Assembly: GCA_013339765.2 (NCBI GenBank)
Contig: CM023453.1
Span: 35,012,926-35,076,925, forward strand
Origin: Haemaphysalis longicornis
Taxonomy: Eukaryota; Arthropoda; Arachnida; Ixodida; Ixodidae
Length of the DNA stretch: 64,000 bases
Reading direction: 5' to 3'
Shown: piece by piece, positions 1 to 11,452 of the stretch
Layout of the letters: every line of letters starts with the position of its first letter
Position numbering within the stretch: the first letter of the stretch is position 1
Translations under genes and position numbers: made by a program
Notes under the pieces: generated by a model
Databases searched by the model: none
What the model saw: the letters and a program-made list of their open reading frames with translations, nothing else
Told to the model about the DNA's origin: nothing

Positions 1-408
1 GTGATTCACGTGCGTATTTATTTATATGCGGCGACGATGCTTCTCGCTGCCGACGGCGCGTTTCGACGTACGGCGCGTGACAACACCGCGCCCTCATGTT
101 TGAATTTGGCGCCGCGGCGTCCTGGAAGCAGACGACTCCCAGCAGACGACTCCCAAAGAACTATGCGCAGAGAGCAGCGGAAGTGAGATCAAGTGCGAAA
201 AACCGCTCCCTTTTAGTATAGTGTTCTAGAGCACTGTACTTCTAGTTCTAGCATTGGAAACGCGTTTGAAAGTCGTTTAAAAGTCATTTGCAGCCAGTCG
301 CATCCGTATCATAGCCACATACCGGTGGGCGTTTTCTGTGGTGTGATTGCAAACAGTAGGTTATCGCCGCTATCGGTGTGCCAGCGTCTGGTGGTCCTCG
401 TCTTAAAC
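1..408 (+). promoter_or_regulatory. Upstream region and 5' UTR of TXNDC17
   Basis: No gene is visible in this stretch. It should hold the promoter and 5' UTR of the gene starting at 409, but I see no TATA box or other element that fixes a start site. The open frames here have no recognisable protein content. Confidence 0.35.
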
Positions 409-3400
409 ATGGTGAACAAAATTGTTACCAGGACCTTTGAAGAATTTCAGAACGCCGTTAAGGCGCTGAAAAGCAGCGGTTTGGTCTTATGCTTCTTCGC
501 TGGTGCAGAAGATGCGAAAGGCAATAGCTGGTGCCCGGATTGCGTCGCAGGTATGGACTGAAAGTGTCTGCTAAATTTGGAAGGATACTTTACAGTTTTC
601 AACGTACGCGCCTCAAATTCAATGAAGTTTTGTCACAGTAATGTGCCTGTGTGTTGGACGCCGAACGCAGGCGCACATTTCGAAAAGAGCCACAAGGCGT
701 ACAAGTTGATTCCAGAAGCTGCTTGCAGCACTGTGGAGGCTACATTGTTGTCAACAGTCCGACCACTGAGGTCGCCTAACCTGGCCTAACTCACCGTGAA
801 GGAAAGCGACAGTAGGCGCCGGCATAGAGTTTCATACTAATATATACTATGAAACTCTACGGGCGCCTGGGCCTTGCGGCTCCACCTGCCGAGAGGGGAG
901 AAGTGACCTTTCAAGGTCCCCTTCACGGTGAGGCGTGCCCAGTGGGCGGAGTGTTGACAACAATGTAGCCTCTACAGTGCTGCATGCAGCGTCTGGAATG
1001 AACTATAGTTTCTGTCCGGCATATATGAATACCGATATCCATATAGAGAACAACTGTAGCTGCAAGGCTTTATTATGTGTATGTAGTACGTTATTATTGA
1101 CATGTCGTGCTTTTCTTCGGTTGCCCACTTTTAGCAAAGCCCGTGCTGGAGGATGCACTGAAGAAAGCTCCAGAGGATACAACGCTGGTGATGTGCTACA
1201 TTGAACGTGCTATGTGAGTGCGACTTACTTTGTCAAACTCCTCCCCCGGGTAATTGAGTCCGCTAGCAAAAACCAAAGAAGGGCGCGAGACAACAGTTAT
1301 TTATATTTTAGCAGGGTGGCCGGCCCGTGAGTTTTCACGTGTGCCGAGATTGCTGGGGTGAATAAATTCGCAACGGAGATGCTCGACTACGTTTTGAACT
1401 ATATAGGTTTACTGCACAAACAAAAAGACTACAGGGCAACGCCCGACACAAGAAAAAGGAACCTTCACACTGCCATCGGCCTTGTGCGCGCAGGCACTAA
1501 TCGACTGTACACTAAGCGCACGCGCTCGCTAACTAGATAGTAACACAACAAGGACAACCAAATACACAAGGTGGCCACTACGGAGGCACTCGATCCACCG
1601 TGGCCTACGCCTTAACCTTCGACCTCGAAAACATAACTCAGACAGCTGTACGCGACACGCGACACACTCTAGAGGCAACACTTGTTACACCTCAGTAACG
1701 CAACTACAAAAAAAAATACTAACGAGTTCGCAACCTGCATAACACTCTATGGGACAAACATCGTTAACCTCCGACAACAGCACTCACTATAAGAAACATC
1801 TAACAGCTCTGCAAGCTGTATGCGACACTCAAAATGTCCTCAAAATCCTTACCCTCACCAACAACACTACTACAAACAAGACACCAAAAAAACCAACTCT
1901 CAGCTCGTTAGCTACAAGTGACGCTAGAAAAAAAACCCGGAAGGATGCAGATATCTTAATCTGAGGCAACCAACAAAATACGGCGGGAGGGGCGTTGTAA
2001 AAGAAAGTCTCTACGAGGCAAGGAGAACACGCCGGTTCACCGACGGAAAGTCACGACGAGGTGGAGCCGACCTCGCCGGGCAGCTGCTTACGTGTTTCGG
2101 GGCTCCGGGGTGCAGAAGCTGGTCGGCCATGGGACTCGCGGCGACGGGCGAACTCGAGCGCTGAGCTGAGGCGGGGGCCGTTCCGTCGCGAGCCTACCGA
2201 TGTACTTCCGCTAAAGCGTGTCACCCCTGGACCCTTCCCCGCGTAGCACGTTCACGAATCTCCAGCCGACTGCCCCAAGCGACCGCTTGCATCCCCTTAA
2301 ATAACCTTCGCTGGCCATCCCGTAGACCCACTCCGAAGTCTTCCCCATTGTTCCTCTGTTCCCCCCTCTCGGGGCCCTTGGCAATTCGCCACGATCGTAC
2401 GCGCGCGTCCGAGCTAGCGATCGTGACGTCACCCTCCGCACCTGCACGCTGGAATGTGGCAGCTCGCATTGTCCTCAGAGCTGGCAGGGCGGAACAAAGA
2501 ATGTGAGCACAAAGCTGAAGGGGAGACCACGGATTTTTCAGCACGTCGCAAAATGGCCGACTCCGTCCGGGAGGCCGTCATGTCGGCCGCCCGAATATAA
2601 AAATGGAGGATCTGGTCTGCAGTTTGTGACATACTTTAATCCCTGAACTGCATATTTTTTGTGTTTGACTTGGCCAGTCTTACGCTATACACTGTTGCCA
2701 TTTTTTTAAATCAAAATAACCACACACTAATGCGCTCTGCTAATATTTTAAATGTAGAATTGTGCCGAAATTGTGAACGTATGTCTCGACGGTTAGGTCA
2801 GTGCTTTATTAAAGAAGGGAAAAAAAAACAATTCGGTCTTTGTGAACCTTCTAGTTAATAAAGTAGAATTATTCTACAACATTCCTGCGCATTCCTTTGA
2901 ATTGCTGTGTTTGAACCAACTTTGGTATTGCTATAGTGAGGCGCTTGTTTTTAAATTTACTGTGTCAACAAATGGGTTGGCTACGATCCAGGCGAAGCTA
3001 TTGGCATTTGCTGTCAGTCAGTCAGTCGAATGTGATTGCATGTTCAGGAGAAAGTTTGCTGTGTGTCTGGAACAGTGAAATCCTACCAGATTTTCTTGTT
3101 TTGCACAGTCATTCGTAAAGTGAATCTCTGATCTTGTATTTTTCTCACAGCTGGAAGGACATGAAGAACCCATTTAGGACGGATGAAAAATTGAAACTGA
3201 CATGCGTGCCTACGCTACTTAAATGGGGCACAGTAAGTATAAAATTCGTCTGGTCGTTGCGCCTGAGCATACTTTCCAAATGCTCCTTTTTAAAAGATAA
3301 CCTTGCTGCCATTCACTGTTGGAACTATACAAGTCACATGTACAGCTAGCCAGAATGTAATGCGTTGAGGTTAATGGCTGCGATGCTAGCCGTTCGCATT

Positions 3401-5745
3401 GTGGCTTGTATGGGCTGCATAGACGTTAGTAGATAAGACATCCGTATTAAAGTGGCGACTGCTGCAACACCTTCTGGGGCCGTATCAAGCATTGCAGCCT
3501 GTGTAGAACAGTGGTGCTGCTACATTTTGTGACAGTTTAAAAACAGTGAGAGAAATTGGAATGTATCATTGCATGTCTTTGCCTTCAGCCTACTGCGTGG
3601 CAGGATTCGGTGTCAACATGTGAGCAACCTGCACACACTTAATTTCACCGCAGGAAAGGCCCCCTTTCAATTGCGTTAGCGATTGGACGAGTGGAGTGAA
3701 TTCAACGTGCCTCTAGCAAGTACTGCAGAGATTATCAGTTTTTAAATGTGGTGATGTGCGTGAAGCATACCCGGGCAGCAGCGATGCACCCTTGTATTTC
3801 CATGCGTGCGATTTGTTTTCAGGTTTCGTGTTTTTTTTTAATCGGGGGGGGGGGGGGGGGGGGGGCGTAGAAATTGGGTGCTATTTTTCAAACAGACAGT
3901 CGGGGAGAATCGGGTTTTTGGTAATAGCATTCTGAAATACGTGGTCTTTTCGGGTTAAATCTACATTTGTGCTATGTAATACACTCAGTTTATTTTATAA
4001 GACGGTGTTACGAGCTTCTGTAATGCGTTAAAATTGGCGTTAGTTTCAGGCTGGTAATTGGGGGGACATCAGGGCTTTCTAGCAAAAGCTCTCATATATT
4101 CGGTATTTGTTTAGACATTAATGAGTAAATGTGACAGTAAAGAGCACTGATAACTTCTCAGAAATGAAACATTTTATTCACAAAAAGCTGGTCATCGATT
4201 TTTTGCACATCCTTGTTTACATGCATTATCATCAGCATGCGCAACATATCAGTCTTGGTTTGCCAGCCAGCATTTGCCAACCTGGAGTAGCGAGCGGTAG
4301 AGTCATGCCAAAACAATACTCAACGAGTTCAAAAGCAGTGTTTGTGGGGATTGCTTCCAGCAAGTGCAGTTGACAACGGCAAGGTGTCAGCTCACAATTA
4401 TGCACATTGATACTTTGAAAGGGTACATTTGTTTAACCCGATTCTGCTGAAACATGTTTGGGGCGTAAAAATTGCGTAAAATCGGCCCGAAAATGAACAA
4501 CCCTGACTATATACCAAGGCACAAATCCTTGCATCAGTCTCCTTGAAACACTTTTTGAACACCCTTCTTATTGATGCTTCTTAATTATACCGTATTGGAA
4601 CCTTGCTTTGGGGGTTACTAATTGGGCCAAGTTTTATAAATTCCCTTATTTTTGCTAGCACAGAATGTCCGTTTGTGCTGCTAAACTCAGAGAGAATGGT
4701 AGTTCACCTTGACAAGCTGAATGACAATTACTTGATGTCTAGTCTTTTGAACACCGGTCGTAGGAATTGAAGCACTGGGCTATTTGCACGTTAGATAGTC
4801 GAACCTCGTTGTAATGAAGTAGTATCGGGACAGCAAATTAGTTTGTTATATCTGATATTCTTGTAACAGTAGAGGTAAAAATCGGCTCTAACAAATCGAC
4901 AATCTGGCTCTCGCAAAAATACTTAGTACAAAAATGCATTCTTCACGCTTCGAACCCACTATAAATAAGGTAACCCTTACCTTTCTCCTTGTTGCATTTC
5001 AAGCTCAATGAACCGGAACACGAGTATGTGAAATTACAACAGAACAAAGTTTACTTGAAAAAACAGGCCTGCGTCTTTATTTATTTGATAAAGAATGTGA
5101 TCTTCAACTCGTGGCTACTCACAGCACTGAGCAGGATGGAGTTTTCCACAGTGTCCACACACAAAAGGGCCTTTATACTTCTGCAGTTCGGGTGCTGGGA
5201 ATTTTTTCCAAGTAGCTTCTCGGCCTCCTGGTCAAACATTTCTTCGTTCCATCTGATATCGCACACGGCTCTCACGGTTTGTTTCGTTATAAAAGAATAG
5301 GTGTCATTGAAATAAAGCATGACCAACCAAACTTCATATTTAGTTAGCTATAGCTGATAGTTCACTGTATCAGTGTTCAACTGTAACTGAAAAGGCACAC
5401 GTAGAGAGTGGGGATGGCATCCGTTTTACTGGTCAGCCTTATAGTTACTGCAGCCTTAGCTTGTGAGCTGTATTTAGTCAGTGAGTAAAGTACAGGAAAC
5501 ATTTTATTTTCCATGCACAGACTGTTATTGGAAGAATGTTACTGACCACTTTATTTTGTTTTCGAAATGCAGTCACAAGTGAATCTCACAAAATTATTTT
5601 CGGATTGAGCAACATCAACGATTGAAATAACTTTATTGTCTTTTCTTTTCTTCTTTCCCATTGCACTTTCTTGCAGACCCAGAGGCTGGATGACGCACAG
5701 TGCCAGAAGAAGGACCTGGTCGAGATGCTGCTGGAAGACGACTGA
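409..5745 (+). CDS. TXNDC17: Thioredoxin domain-containing protein 17 (TRP14-like), 4 exons
   Basis: Cytosolic thioredoxin-fold protein; in animals the family reduces small disulfides and L-cystine, using thioredoxin reductase. Coding exons are 409-550, 1135-1213, 3151-3232 and 5677-5745. All introns are GT/AG and the phases (1, 2, 0) add to 372 nt, which gives 123 residues, the same length as the human protein. The family's active site WCPDC is at residues 41-45 at the end of exon 1. The thioredoxin cis-proline lies in CVPTLLKWG (Pro94) in exon 3. The C-terminus ends DLVEMLLEDD, close to the vertebrate ending. The start at 409 is chosen because the protein then begins MVNKIV and aligns to the family N-terminus; the upstream in-frame ATG at 325 would add 28 unsupported residues. 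Intron 1 holds a fold-back MITE and intron 3 a poly-G tract and a Tigger-like element. No cDNA was seen, so splice sites are predictions. Confidence 0.93.
712..996. mobile_element. Fold-back MITE in TXNDC17 intron 1
   Basis: A 285-bp inverted-repeat element. The outer arms begin CCAGAAGCTGCTTGCAGCAC on the left, and the reverse complement of the right end begins CCAGACGCTGCATGCAGCAC; the match runs about 60 bp inward with a few substitutions and a short indel. The centre is a second, near-perfect palindrome (TAGAGTTTCATA... around 830-870) flanked by GGCGCC-like sequence. No ORF, so it is non-autonomous. Confidence 0.75.
1540..2640. other. GC-rich unassigned block in TXNDC17 intron 2
   Basis: This part of the intron is visibly richer in G and C than its surroundings (notably 2000-2600, with several CG-rich clusters). 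It has no exon with acceptable splice sites and phase and no recognised protein. It may be a decayed retroelement end, but I cannot show terminal repeats. Confidence 0.25.
3844..3865 (+). repeat. Poly-G tract (22 G)
   Basis: An uninterrupted run of 22 G in TXNDC17 intron 3. Such runs are prone to length error in sequencing, so the exact count is uncertain. Confidence 0.95.
4796..5383. mobile_element. Tigger/pogo-like non-autonomous element in TXNDC17 intron 3
   Basis: The left end reads TAGTCGAACCTCGTTGTAAT and the right end, reversed, CAGTTGAACACTGATACAG. These are degenerate versions of the CAGTYGAACCTCGTTATAACGAA termini of pogo/Tigger-like elements. The interior is homologous, in inverted orientation, to the element at 33043-33612. 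The minus-strand open frame at 5081-5326 is a shared interior segment, not a recognised protein. Confidence 0.7.
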
Positions 5746-5784
5746 ACTGCACGGCCTTTGTTTTTTTTTTCTAACAAGTGCCGA

Positions 5785-5790
5785 AATAAA
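5785..5790 (+). terminator. Poly(A) signal of TXNDC17
   Basis: A canonical AATAAA lies 40 bases after the TXNDC17 stop codon, followed by GT-rich sequence. It is the first such hexamer downstream and gives a short 3' UTR. Confidence 0.7.
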
Positions 5791-7300
5791 GTGTTTTCAG
5801 GAAAGAAACTGTCTGTAAGTGAAACTGGGCATAGTTAACAGCATTCAATGTTTTTTTTTTTTAAACTAGAACTGGCTTTGAGATGATGACGGCCCTCCAC
5901 CTGGTCCCTGAAAGAGAATGAAAAAAACATTTTGGTTTCTTTTTTATTGATTTGGACAGATAAACAAGATAGTGTTGGTAATCTATAAGGGTTTGTATAA
6001 ATTTTAGCAAGAACACCTTAAAAAATAACGATGTAAGGTGACTGCACAATTTAATGGACAAATCTTAAAAGAGGTAGTTACCCCCTCGGGCAGAACGACG
6101 TCACCCACTTGCCAATGTGAACAACAGATTGAGGGCAATTACCGGACCTTTCATTTTTTTTTTTCGTTCGCATGAACGACAATTGAATCATACAAGATTT
6201 TGACCAGCATACTACTATAACAGGTTAGCGGCAACATATTGCAAGTGAGGACTTTTATATTTAGTTTTCTGTGCAGTAGCATTGTTAAATGAAACACTGT
6301 AAAGTTAAAGTTATAATGAAGCCCTGGCCACATGACAGTAAAGGCACTGATTGGTTCTTGTGCACAATACTATATCAAGCTCACTTAACCAGCTTTCCTT
6401 TGTGCAAGTTGCATTATAGTATCAGCAGCTCCATTTTTTTTTCTTGCCTCTGTGGTAATTTTTCTTTTTCCTTAAATTTCTTCAATCAGTGACCATTTTT
6501 AAATCCAGGACTGAAATTGGGCTTTTAGAATTTATGATAATTCATGCCGTAAAAGCTGGTGCAACCACCACAGTGGCTAACTTGTGCTGCTGAACATGAA
6601 CCAACAGATTTGGTTAACAATTGTCATAGTTGGAGGGCGATCTGTGCACGAGAGTTTATTGGTCATTAAGAAAATTCCAGGTGGCCGGAACTAACATGTA
6701 ACCCACCACTACCAACAACCATGTTTATCTGCAGCTGGCAACATATGCCTCAAGGCCTTGGCCACCCTCCCAAGGTCAACAAAATGCAAACATGTACAGC
6801 AACTGACAAAAATTCCCCTTTGTGCTGCACTGTTAATGACTCGAATAATCTCGCAAACAACACTGTTAGCGGCACCCATGAGGGTGCTTTAATTGGATGC
6901 CTGAAAAATTATCTCTACCTTTTCTGCATCTGTCAAAGTGTTGCATGCCACCGAATGATAGCCATACTTGTCATGTTCACCGGCAAACTTCGTCTTTCTT
7001 TTTCCTCTTTTGCTGCTTATTTTTAGAGCGTGTATTTCTGCACCCAAACTGTATTCTTATATGCCTGTTGCCTGTTTCTTGCATGTACAATTGTGCTCTT
7101 TTTGGCGCAACCAATTTGATTGTACGCTTTTACACATAACATGCCTTGTGAAAAATTGAAGTATTGTTTACAATTAACAATATTACAGCACGCTGCGTAA
7201 CTTAGATGTAGCTTTGACCCATCAAACCCTGATGTTTTTGTGAACAACCCACCGCACGTCAAATAGACACAAAAAGCTGCGAACACCAGGGCACACCACA
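5791..7300. other. Intergenic AT-rich stretch, nothing recognised
   Basis: Between the TXNDC17 poly(A) signal and the TIR element starting near 7309 I see only AT-rich sequence with many homopolymer T runs. The small open frames here have no domain-like content. Confidence 0.4.
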
Positions 7301-7308
7301 GGGGTACG

Positions 7309-8697
7309 CGACAATTCATAGAACGTTGTTTCGTTGAACGTCGATTCGTCGAAGGCAAGTCCATTTCATTAAAGCCTATTCATCGAACGCTGTTTCATCG
7401 AAGTGACGTCGCGAATTTCATCGAATGCTGTTTGGAAGCTTCAGGAGTGATCAGTATTGCTGCTAGAAAATTTCAAGCCCTTTAATCACCAAGGAATTCT
7501 TGAAGTGTGAAATAGTAATTTTAGGGCCGCATAGAGCTGCGCTTTTTTTTTAAGCTCAAGTAATCTTCACTGCCCATTCTCTGCTGATTATCGGCAATGT
7601 GCAACAGAATGAACGCGCTTCAAGTGATGCTGCCTTTAGTGTTATCTTTACAGAAGTTTGCCTTCTATTACGTGCCCTTTTTTTTTCGGTTTTCTAGAAC
7701 TGTGTTTCTACTAAGCACTTGACAACACAATTTGCCCGAAGGCACACATTTTTGGTACACACAGAAAATTCATCAACGCCCTAGCAGAAATTTAAAAAGT
7801 TTCTATTGCAAGGGAGAAACGAGCTGTATGTGTAGCTACATTGTACAATGGCATAAAAGCATACAATAGCTCAGTTGGTTAATTGCCCTCAAAATTTGTC
7901 TTTCACTGGCATGTCTTGCCGGTAGCTGAAGACCGACTTAAGGGCCTCTTCTTTGACCAATGCAGCCTTTCTCTGCTTTGGCGGCTGCTGGCTTCGCAGA
8001 AGTGCTTAGCCGTCCGTAGATTTTTCGCTCCTGTTGCAGATGGCTGAAGAACTGCGCCAAAAGCCGAGACATAAAATTCTGACAGCTTTCGAAAGCCTAC
8101 CGAGCTAACTTTCTACTGATTTATTTCCTCGCGGCAGCCCTCGTTCCAATAAAGACAGAACGAAACCGAAGGTAGAGAGAAATCAAGGTAGAGCGCGGAT
8201 CAGCAGTCCTCAAGGTAGCTGGCATACGTTCCACAAGACATAATGCTTCTTGAAGAAGCATACCACCTCACAGGCAACTGATGGGAACCTTTCGTTTTTC
8301 GAACTTCTGCGAGCCAACAACTTTTTAGAAATCCGAAGTAACCCTGGTCAATTTATGTACCACCGAACTATTCAGGGGGTACGTATGCCAAAAAGGCCAA
8401 AGTGCAGAGTTACCGAAATTTTAAAAATTAGCGTTGCTTCCGTAAAGTTTGCAATCCGATCTTCTGGATGCACTTGGAAACATTTTGAAGCAAATACATG
8501 CTCGCATACAAAATATAAACATAATAAGCCGTCATCCTGATGATAGAAGCTTTTGGGGGAAAACAATAATTTATTTCTGTCCATGCAGGACAAAGCTTCT
8601 GCTCCACTGTGCACATCCTATTTCGATAAAATGGCCTCGATGAAACGACCTTCGAACCAACAGCGTTCAATGCAACAGCATTTGGTGAATTGTCTGC
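7309..8697. mobile_element. Decayed DNA transposon with long degenerate TIRs
   Basis: The left end carries runs such as TTCGTTGAACGTCGATTCGTC and repeats of the type TTCATCGAACGCTGTTTCATC. The right end (about 8617-8697), reverse complemented, reads similarly (TGCATTGAACGCTGTTGGTTC, then TCGTTTCATCGAGG). The pairing is degenerate but extends about 80 bp. The interior has open frames of only 80-96 codons with no family match I can name. Confidence 0.55.
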
Positions 8698-9407
8698 AAC
8701 CCACACTATAGACATGAATGAAGCAGTGCTGATGGAGAAGCGTTAAATGACCCATTAAGCGAAAATGCTGGTGTTAATGGCATCTGTGGCAGTGAACAGC
8801 TCCTAAATTAACATGCCAGCAAAGCGACATTAATGAAAACAAGAACCGCATGGCTAGGCAAAGCCTTGGCATGCCCAAAGCCGTGTAGAAAGCATAGTTG
8901 TACAGTGGTTGTGACTACCGTCCGGTGTTCTGCACACATTCTTCACTGGCCTCGCCCAACGGCTCGAGTCCCCAGTGAGCCAGGCCACCCTGTGCTGCAA
9001 TATAATTCTCGGCAATATCACTGAAATGATTCTGGCCTACAGCCAACATGCTAATGAAGAAACTCTCAGAACTGATCCACACCAATTTAATCTCCGAACC
9101 CAAGAAGATAGCCAGCAGCAGTAACATCAATAGAACAGAAAGCAGTGTTCAAACGGTCATTATTGCTTTCGCAACAATAATGTTGGAGATGTACCAGGCT
9201 TGGAAGTACGATAGAAAAGAAAACCTGACAGCTCCAAAGCAGTGCCTCCAGCTGTTTGAAAAATGTGGTTGATTTCTGTGTCAAAAATCAGTAAAACGCG
9301 AAAGTGAAATGTGCAGCGAAATCTGGAGCTGAGCATGATTTGCAGGGAGGCGGCTGTCTTGTGGGTGTGCTTGGTGAGCGACGTTCTGCTGGCGGGTTGC
9401 TTCTGCA

Positions 9408-9690
9408 AAGGTGTACTGGCGTCATTTCCAAGGACGATATGACGTCAGTGAAATCTCGGTTTATACCGGCATAAAACACTTCCGTGTTAAAATACAAAAC
9501 CTGAAAACGAACAAGCCAAAGTAAAACGTACTCTTTAGTTCTTAAGACTGCTTCTCCGCAAGACCCTGTGTGCAGGGGTGCACCTTTTACGGGCCACTTG
9601 CTCCATTGTACTGGCGTCATTTCCATGACGGATATGACGTCAGTGAAATGTTTGTGTAACCGGGAATAAAACACTTTCGTGTTAAAAAGC
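9408..9690 (+). repeat. Two-unit tandem repeat, period about 195 bp
   Basis: The motif GTACTGGCGTCATTTCC begins at 9413 and again at 9608, each time followed by ATATGACGTCAGTGAAAT and then AAAACACTT..GTGTTAAAA. The spacer holds CAAGACCCTGTGTGCAGGGG. A second two-unit copy lies inverted at about 54920-55210. A 155-codon open frame across the minus strand here is a by-product of the repeat. Confidence 0.85.
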
Positions 9691-9990
9691 AAACGGCTCT
9701 GTAACGAAGCGTATCTGAAATGGTGAGACGTGCAGTCTAGGCAGATTGCGAACAAAATTTAAAATTTGAACAATATTACTTACGTGGACACAACAGAAGC
9801 TACAGCAAGGTGGCACATGCAAGCACCCTGATACAAAGGTGATGCCAATGGCAACCACAAGCGAATGAGTTCGCAATGCTTATCTGCAAATGGTTGGCTT
9901 GAGCAAACCATTTCTTCTGTGGCAATGCGCACTTCCCAACAGTGTTTTTGGCTTCTGCGTTTAGTCGTGTTGCACAAGTGCAAGGACACG

Positions 9991-10285
9991 TGTTGTGAAT
10001 CCCCACGGCGTGCACCCAAATAATTGTGCTTATGAACAACAACAAAAAAGTAACGAAGAGTACACACATAGTGCAATGGTTTGTAGTGTAAAGGCCCATT
10101 CACACTTTCCAACTGGAGAGACAAAAGCGACTCAATTTCTGTCGCCTGGCATCGCTCTTTTGTCGTCAAGACAAGAACGACTTGTGCGATGCGACTAGAG
10201 CGACAGAAAGCATGTACTCTTCGTTACTTATTTTTTTTGTTCATAAGCACAATTATTCGGGTGCACGCCGCGGGGATTCACAACA
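9991..10285. mobile_element. Fold-back MITE beside GINS2
   Basis: The left arm (9991-10064) reads TGTTGTGAATCCCCACGGCG and continues through AATTGTGCTTATGAAC to AGTAACGAAGAGTAC. The right arm (10214-10285) is its reverse complement with a few mismatches. The loop holds GACAAAAGCGACTCAATTTC. There is no coding capacity. Confidence 0.8.
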
Positions 10286-10436
10286 GGTGTTGAAGCTCCA
10301 GTTGAAAAGTGTGAACGAACCTGGAATGAATGAGAATACACTAGCACACGAAGCCAGAGCCCAAAGACGCCGAAAAAAAAAAAAGAAAAGAGCTCTTTTT
10401 ATGCAAGCAACATAGACGACGGGCTTGACGGATTAC

Positions 10437-10952
10437 CTGGCGCAACTTGTTGAGGTGGTTGAGAGCGCCGCAGAGAAGGCGGCGGACGGTGATAACCTCC
10501 ATCTGGGTAAGGTTGTCGACCTTGGCGTGCACCTCGTCGCTTTTCACAAACGCGTCCACCGAGCTGCGCAGTTTGGCCTGGCGGATGTCCCAAATGTCTT
10601 TGACCAGCGTCCGCACTTCGCTCGCGTCCGGAATGTCGGCTGCCGCGACGTCGAAGAGCATCTGCGTCACTTCTAGGTAGTGCTCGCACGGCATTTTGGT
10701 GAACACCGGCGAGTCGATCTCCTCCCGCTTTTTCTCCTCGAGGTACTCCTTGGAGAGCCACTCCGGGGGCCTAATGTGGCACTGTCTCCGCTGCTTCATG
10801 TTCAGGGCCATCCAGAGGGGAACCTGGACCGGTGTCGACGGGAGGAAGGGACCGACGTCGCCGGTAATTAAATAGATCACGTCGTGACTAAATGAGGGAA
10901 CGACTGTCACGAGCGTTTTTTCCGCGATGAATTCGGCGTCAGCGCACTGCAT
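10437..10952 (-). CDS. GINS2: DNA replication complex GINS protein PSF2 (major exon)
   Basis: PSF2 is one of four GINS subunits; GINS joins CDC45 and MCM2-7 to form the replicative CMG helicase in the nucleus. The frame starts ATG at 10952 and opens MQCADAEFIAEKTLVTVVP, matching the PSF2 A-domain start. Other conserved stretches are IYLITGDVGPF, PVQVPLWMALNMKQR, RPPEWL, DIPDASEVRTLVKDIWDIR and VDNLTQMEVITVRR. The exon covers 172 codons of an expected 180-190. At 10437 it runs into a CAG|GTAATC donor in phase 0. If the frame is simply read on it stops at 10341 after 203 codons, but the added tail (LCCLHKKSSFLFFFSASLGS) is unlike the family and is read through a poly-A run, so I infer a splice to a short last exon that I could not place. 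It is head to head with TADA2A, 500 bp between start codons. Confidence 0.93.
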
Positions 10953-11452
10953 TTTTGCGCTTCACGGGCAGAACGCGCCCTTTACATGCGCGTGAAGCAG
11001 CGGAAAACATACGCAGAAAGCGCAGAAACCACCGAAACTTAGCGCCACGATTTGCGCGCGAAAATAAGAGAACGCCCATGGTGGCTGCACTTTGCCTGAG
11101 ATGCAGCCTACTTCATCCGGCAGATGTTTATTTCTTCGTCTGTTTACATGTGAAAATTGAAAGTGCAGGAAAAAAGGGTAAATACTTTTAAGCATCCAAA
11201 CGAAAATGTAGCCGTTGTTACCGGTTGAATAGACATGAACGGTTATGCGGCGTTTGGTTGGTTTGGTGCGGCTGATAGCGGCGCTGGTTGCGTACTTGAG
11301 GACATGCGCACGCACGTGTGTGCAAATTTAATTCATTGAACAGTAATGTCCCCTTGAACTGTAGGTTACATTGAAGTCTTTTTCGCTTTCCTCACCACAG
11401 GCCACACAGGCTTGTAAGACAGAGCAAGCAAGGCAACGCATCGATCAGCGGC
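10953..11452. promoter_or_regulatory. Divergent promoter region between GINS2 and TADA2A
   Basis: 500 bp separate the two start codons, which point away from each other, so both promoters must lie here unless either gene has a distant non-coding exon. A splice acceptor-like CCTCACCACAG ends at 11400, 52 bases before the TADA2A ATG, which suggests TADA2A has a 5' UTR intron within this interval. No TATA box is apparent. Confidence 0.55.

Noticed and set aside
3844..3865. Poly-G as a G-quadruplex regulatory site
   Set aside because: It is a plain homopolymer deep in an intron, with no nearby promoter; sequencing error in length is more likely than function.
9288..9755. 155-codon minus-strand open frame
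   Set aside because: It reads through two copies of the 195-bp tandem repeat; the protein repeats itself for that reason only.
10341..10436. C-terminal extension of the GINS2 frame
   Set aside because: It lies past a good splice donor and through a poly-A run, with no family similarity.
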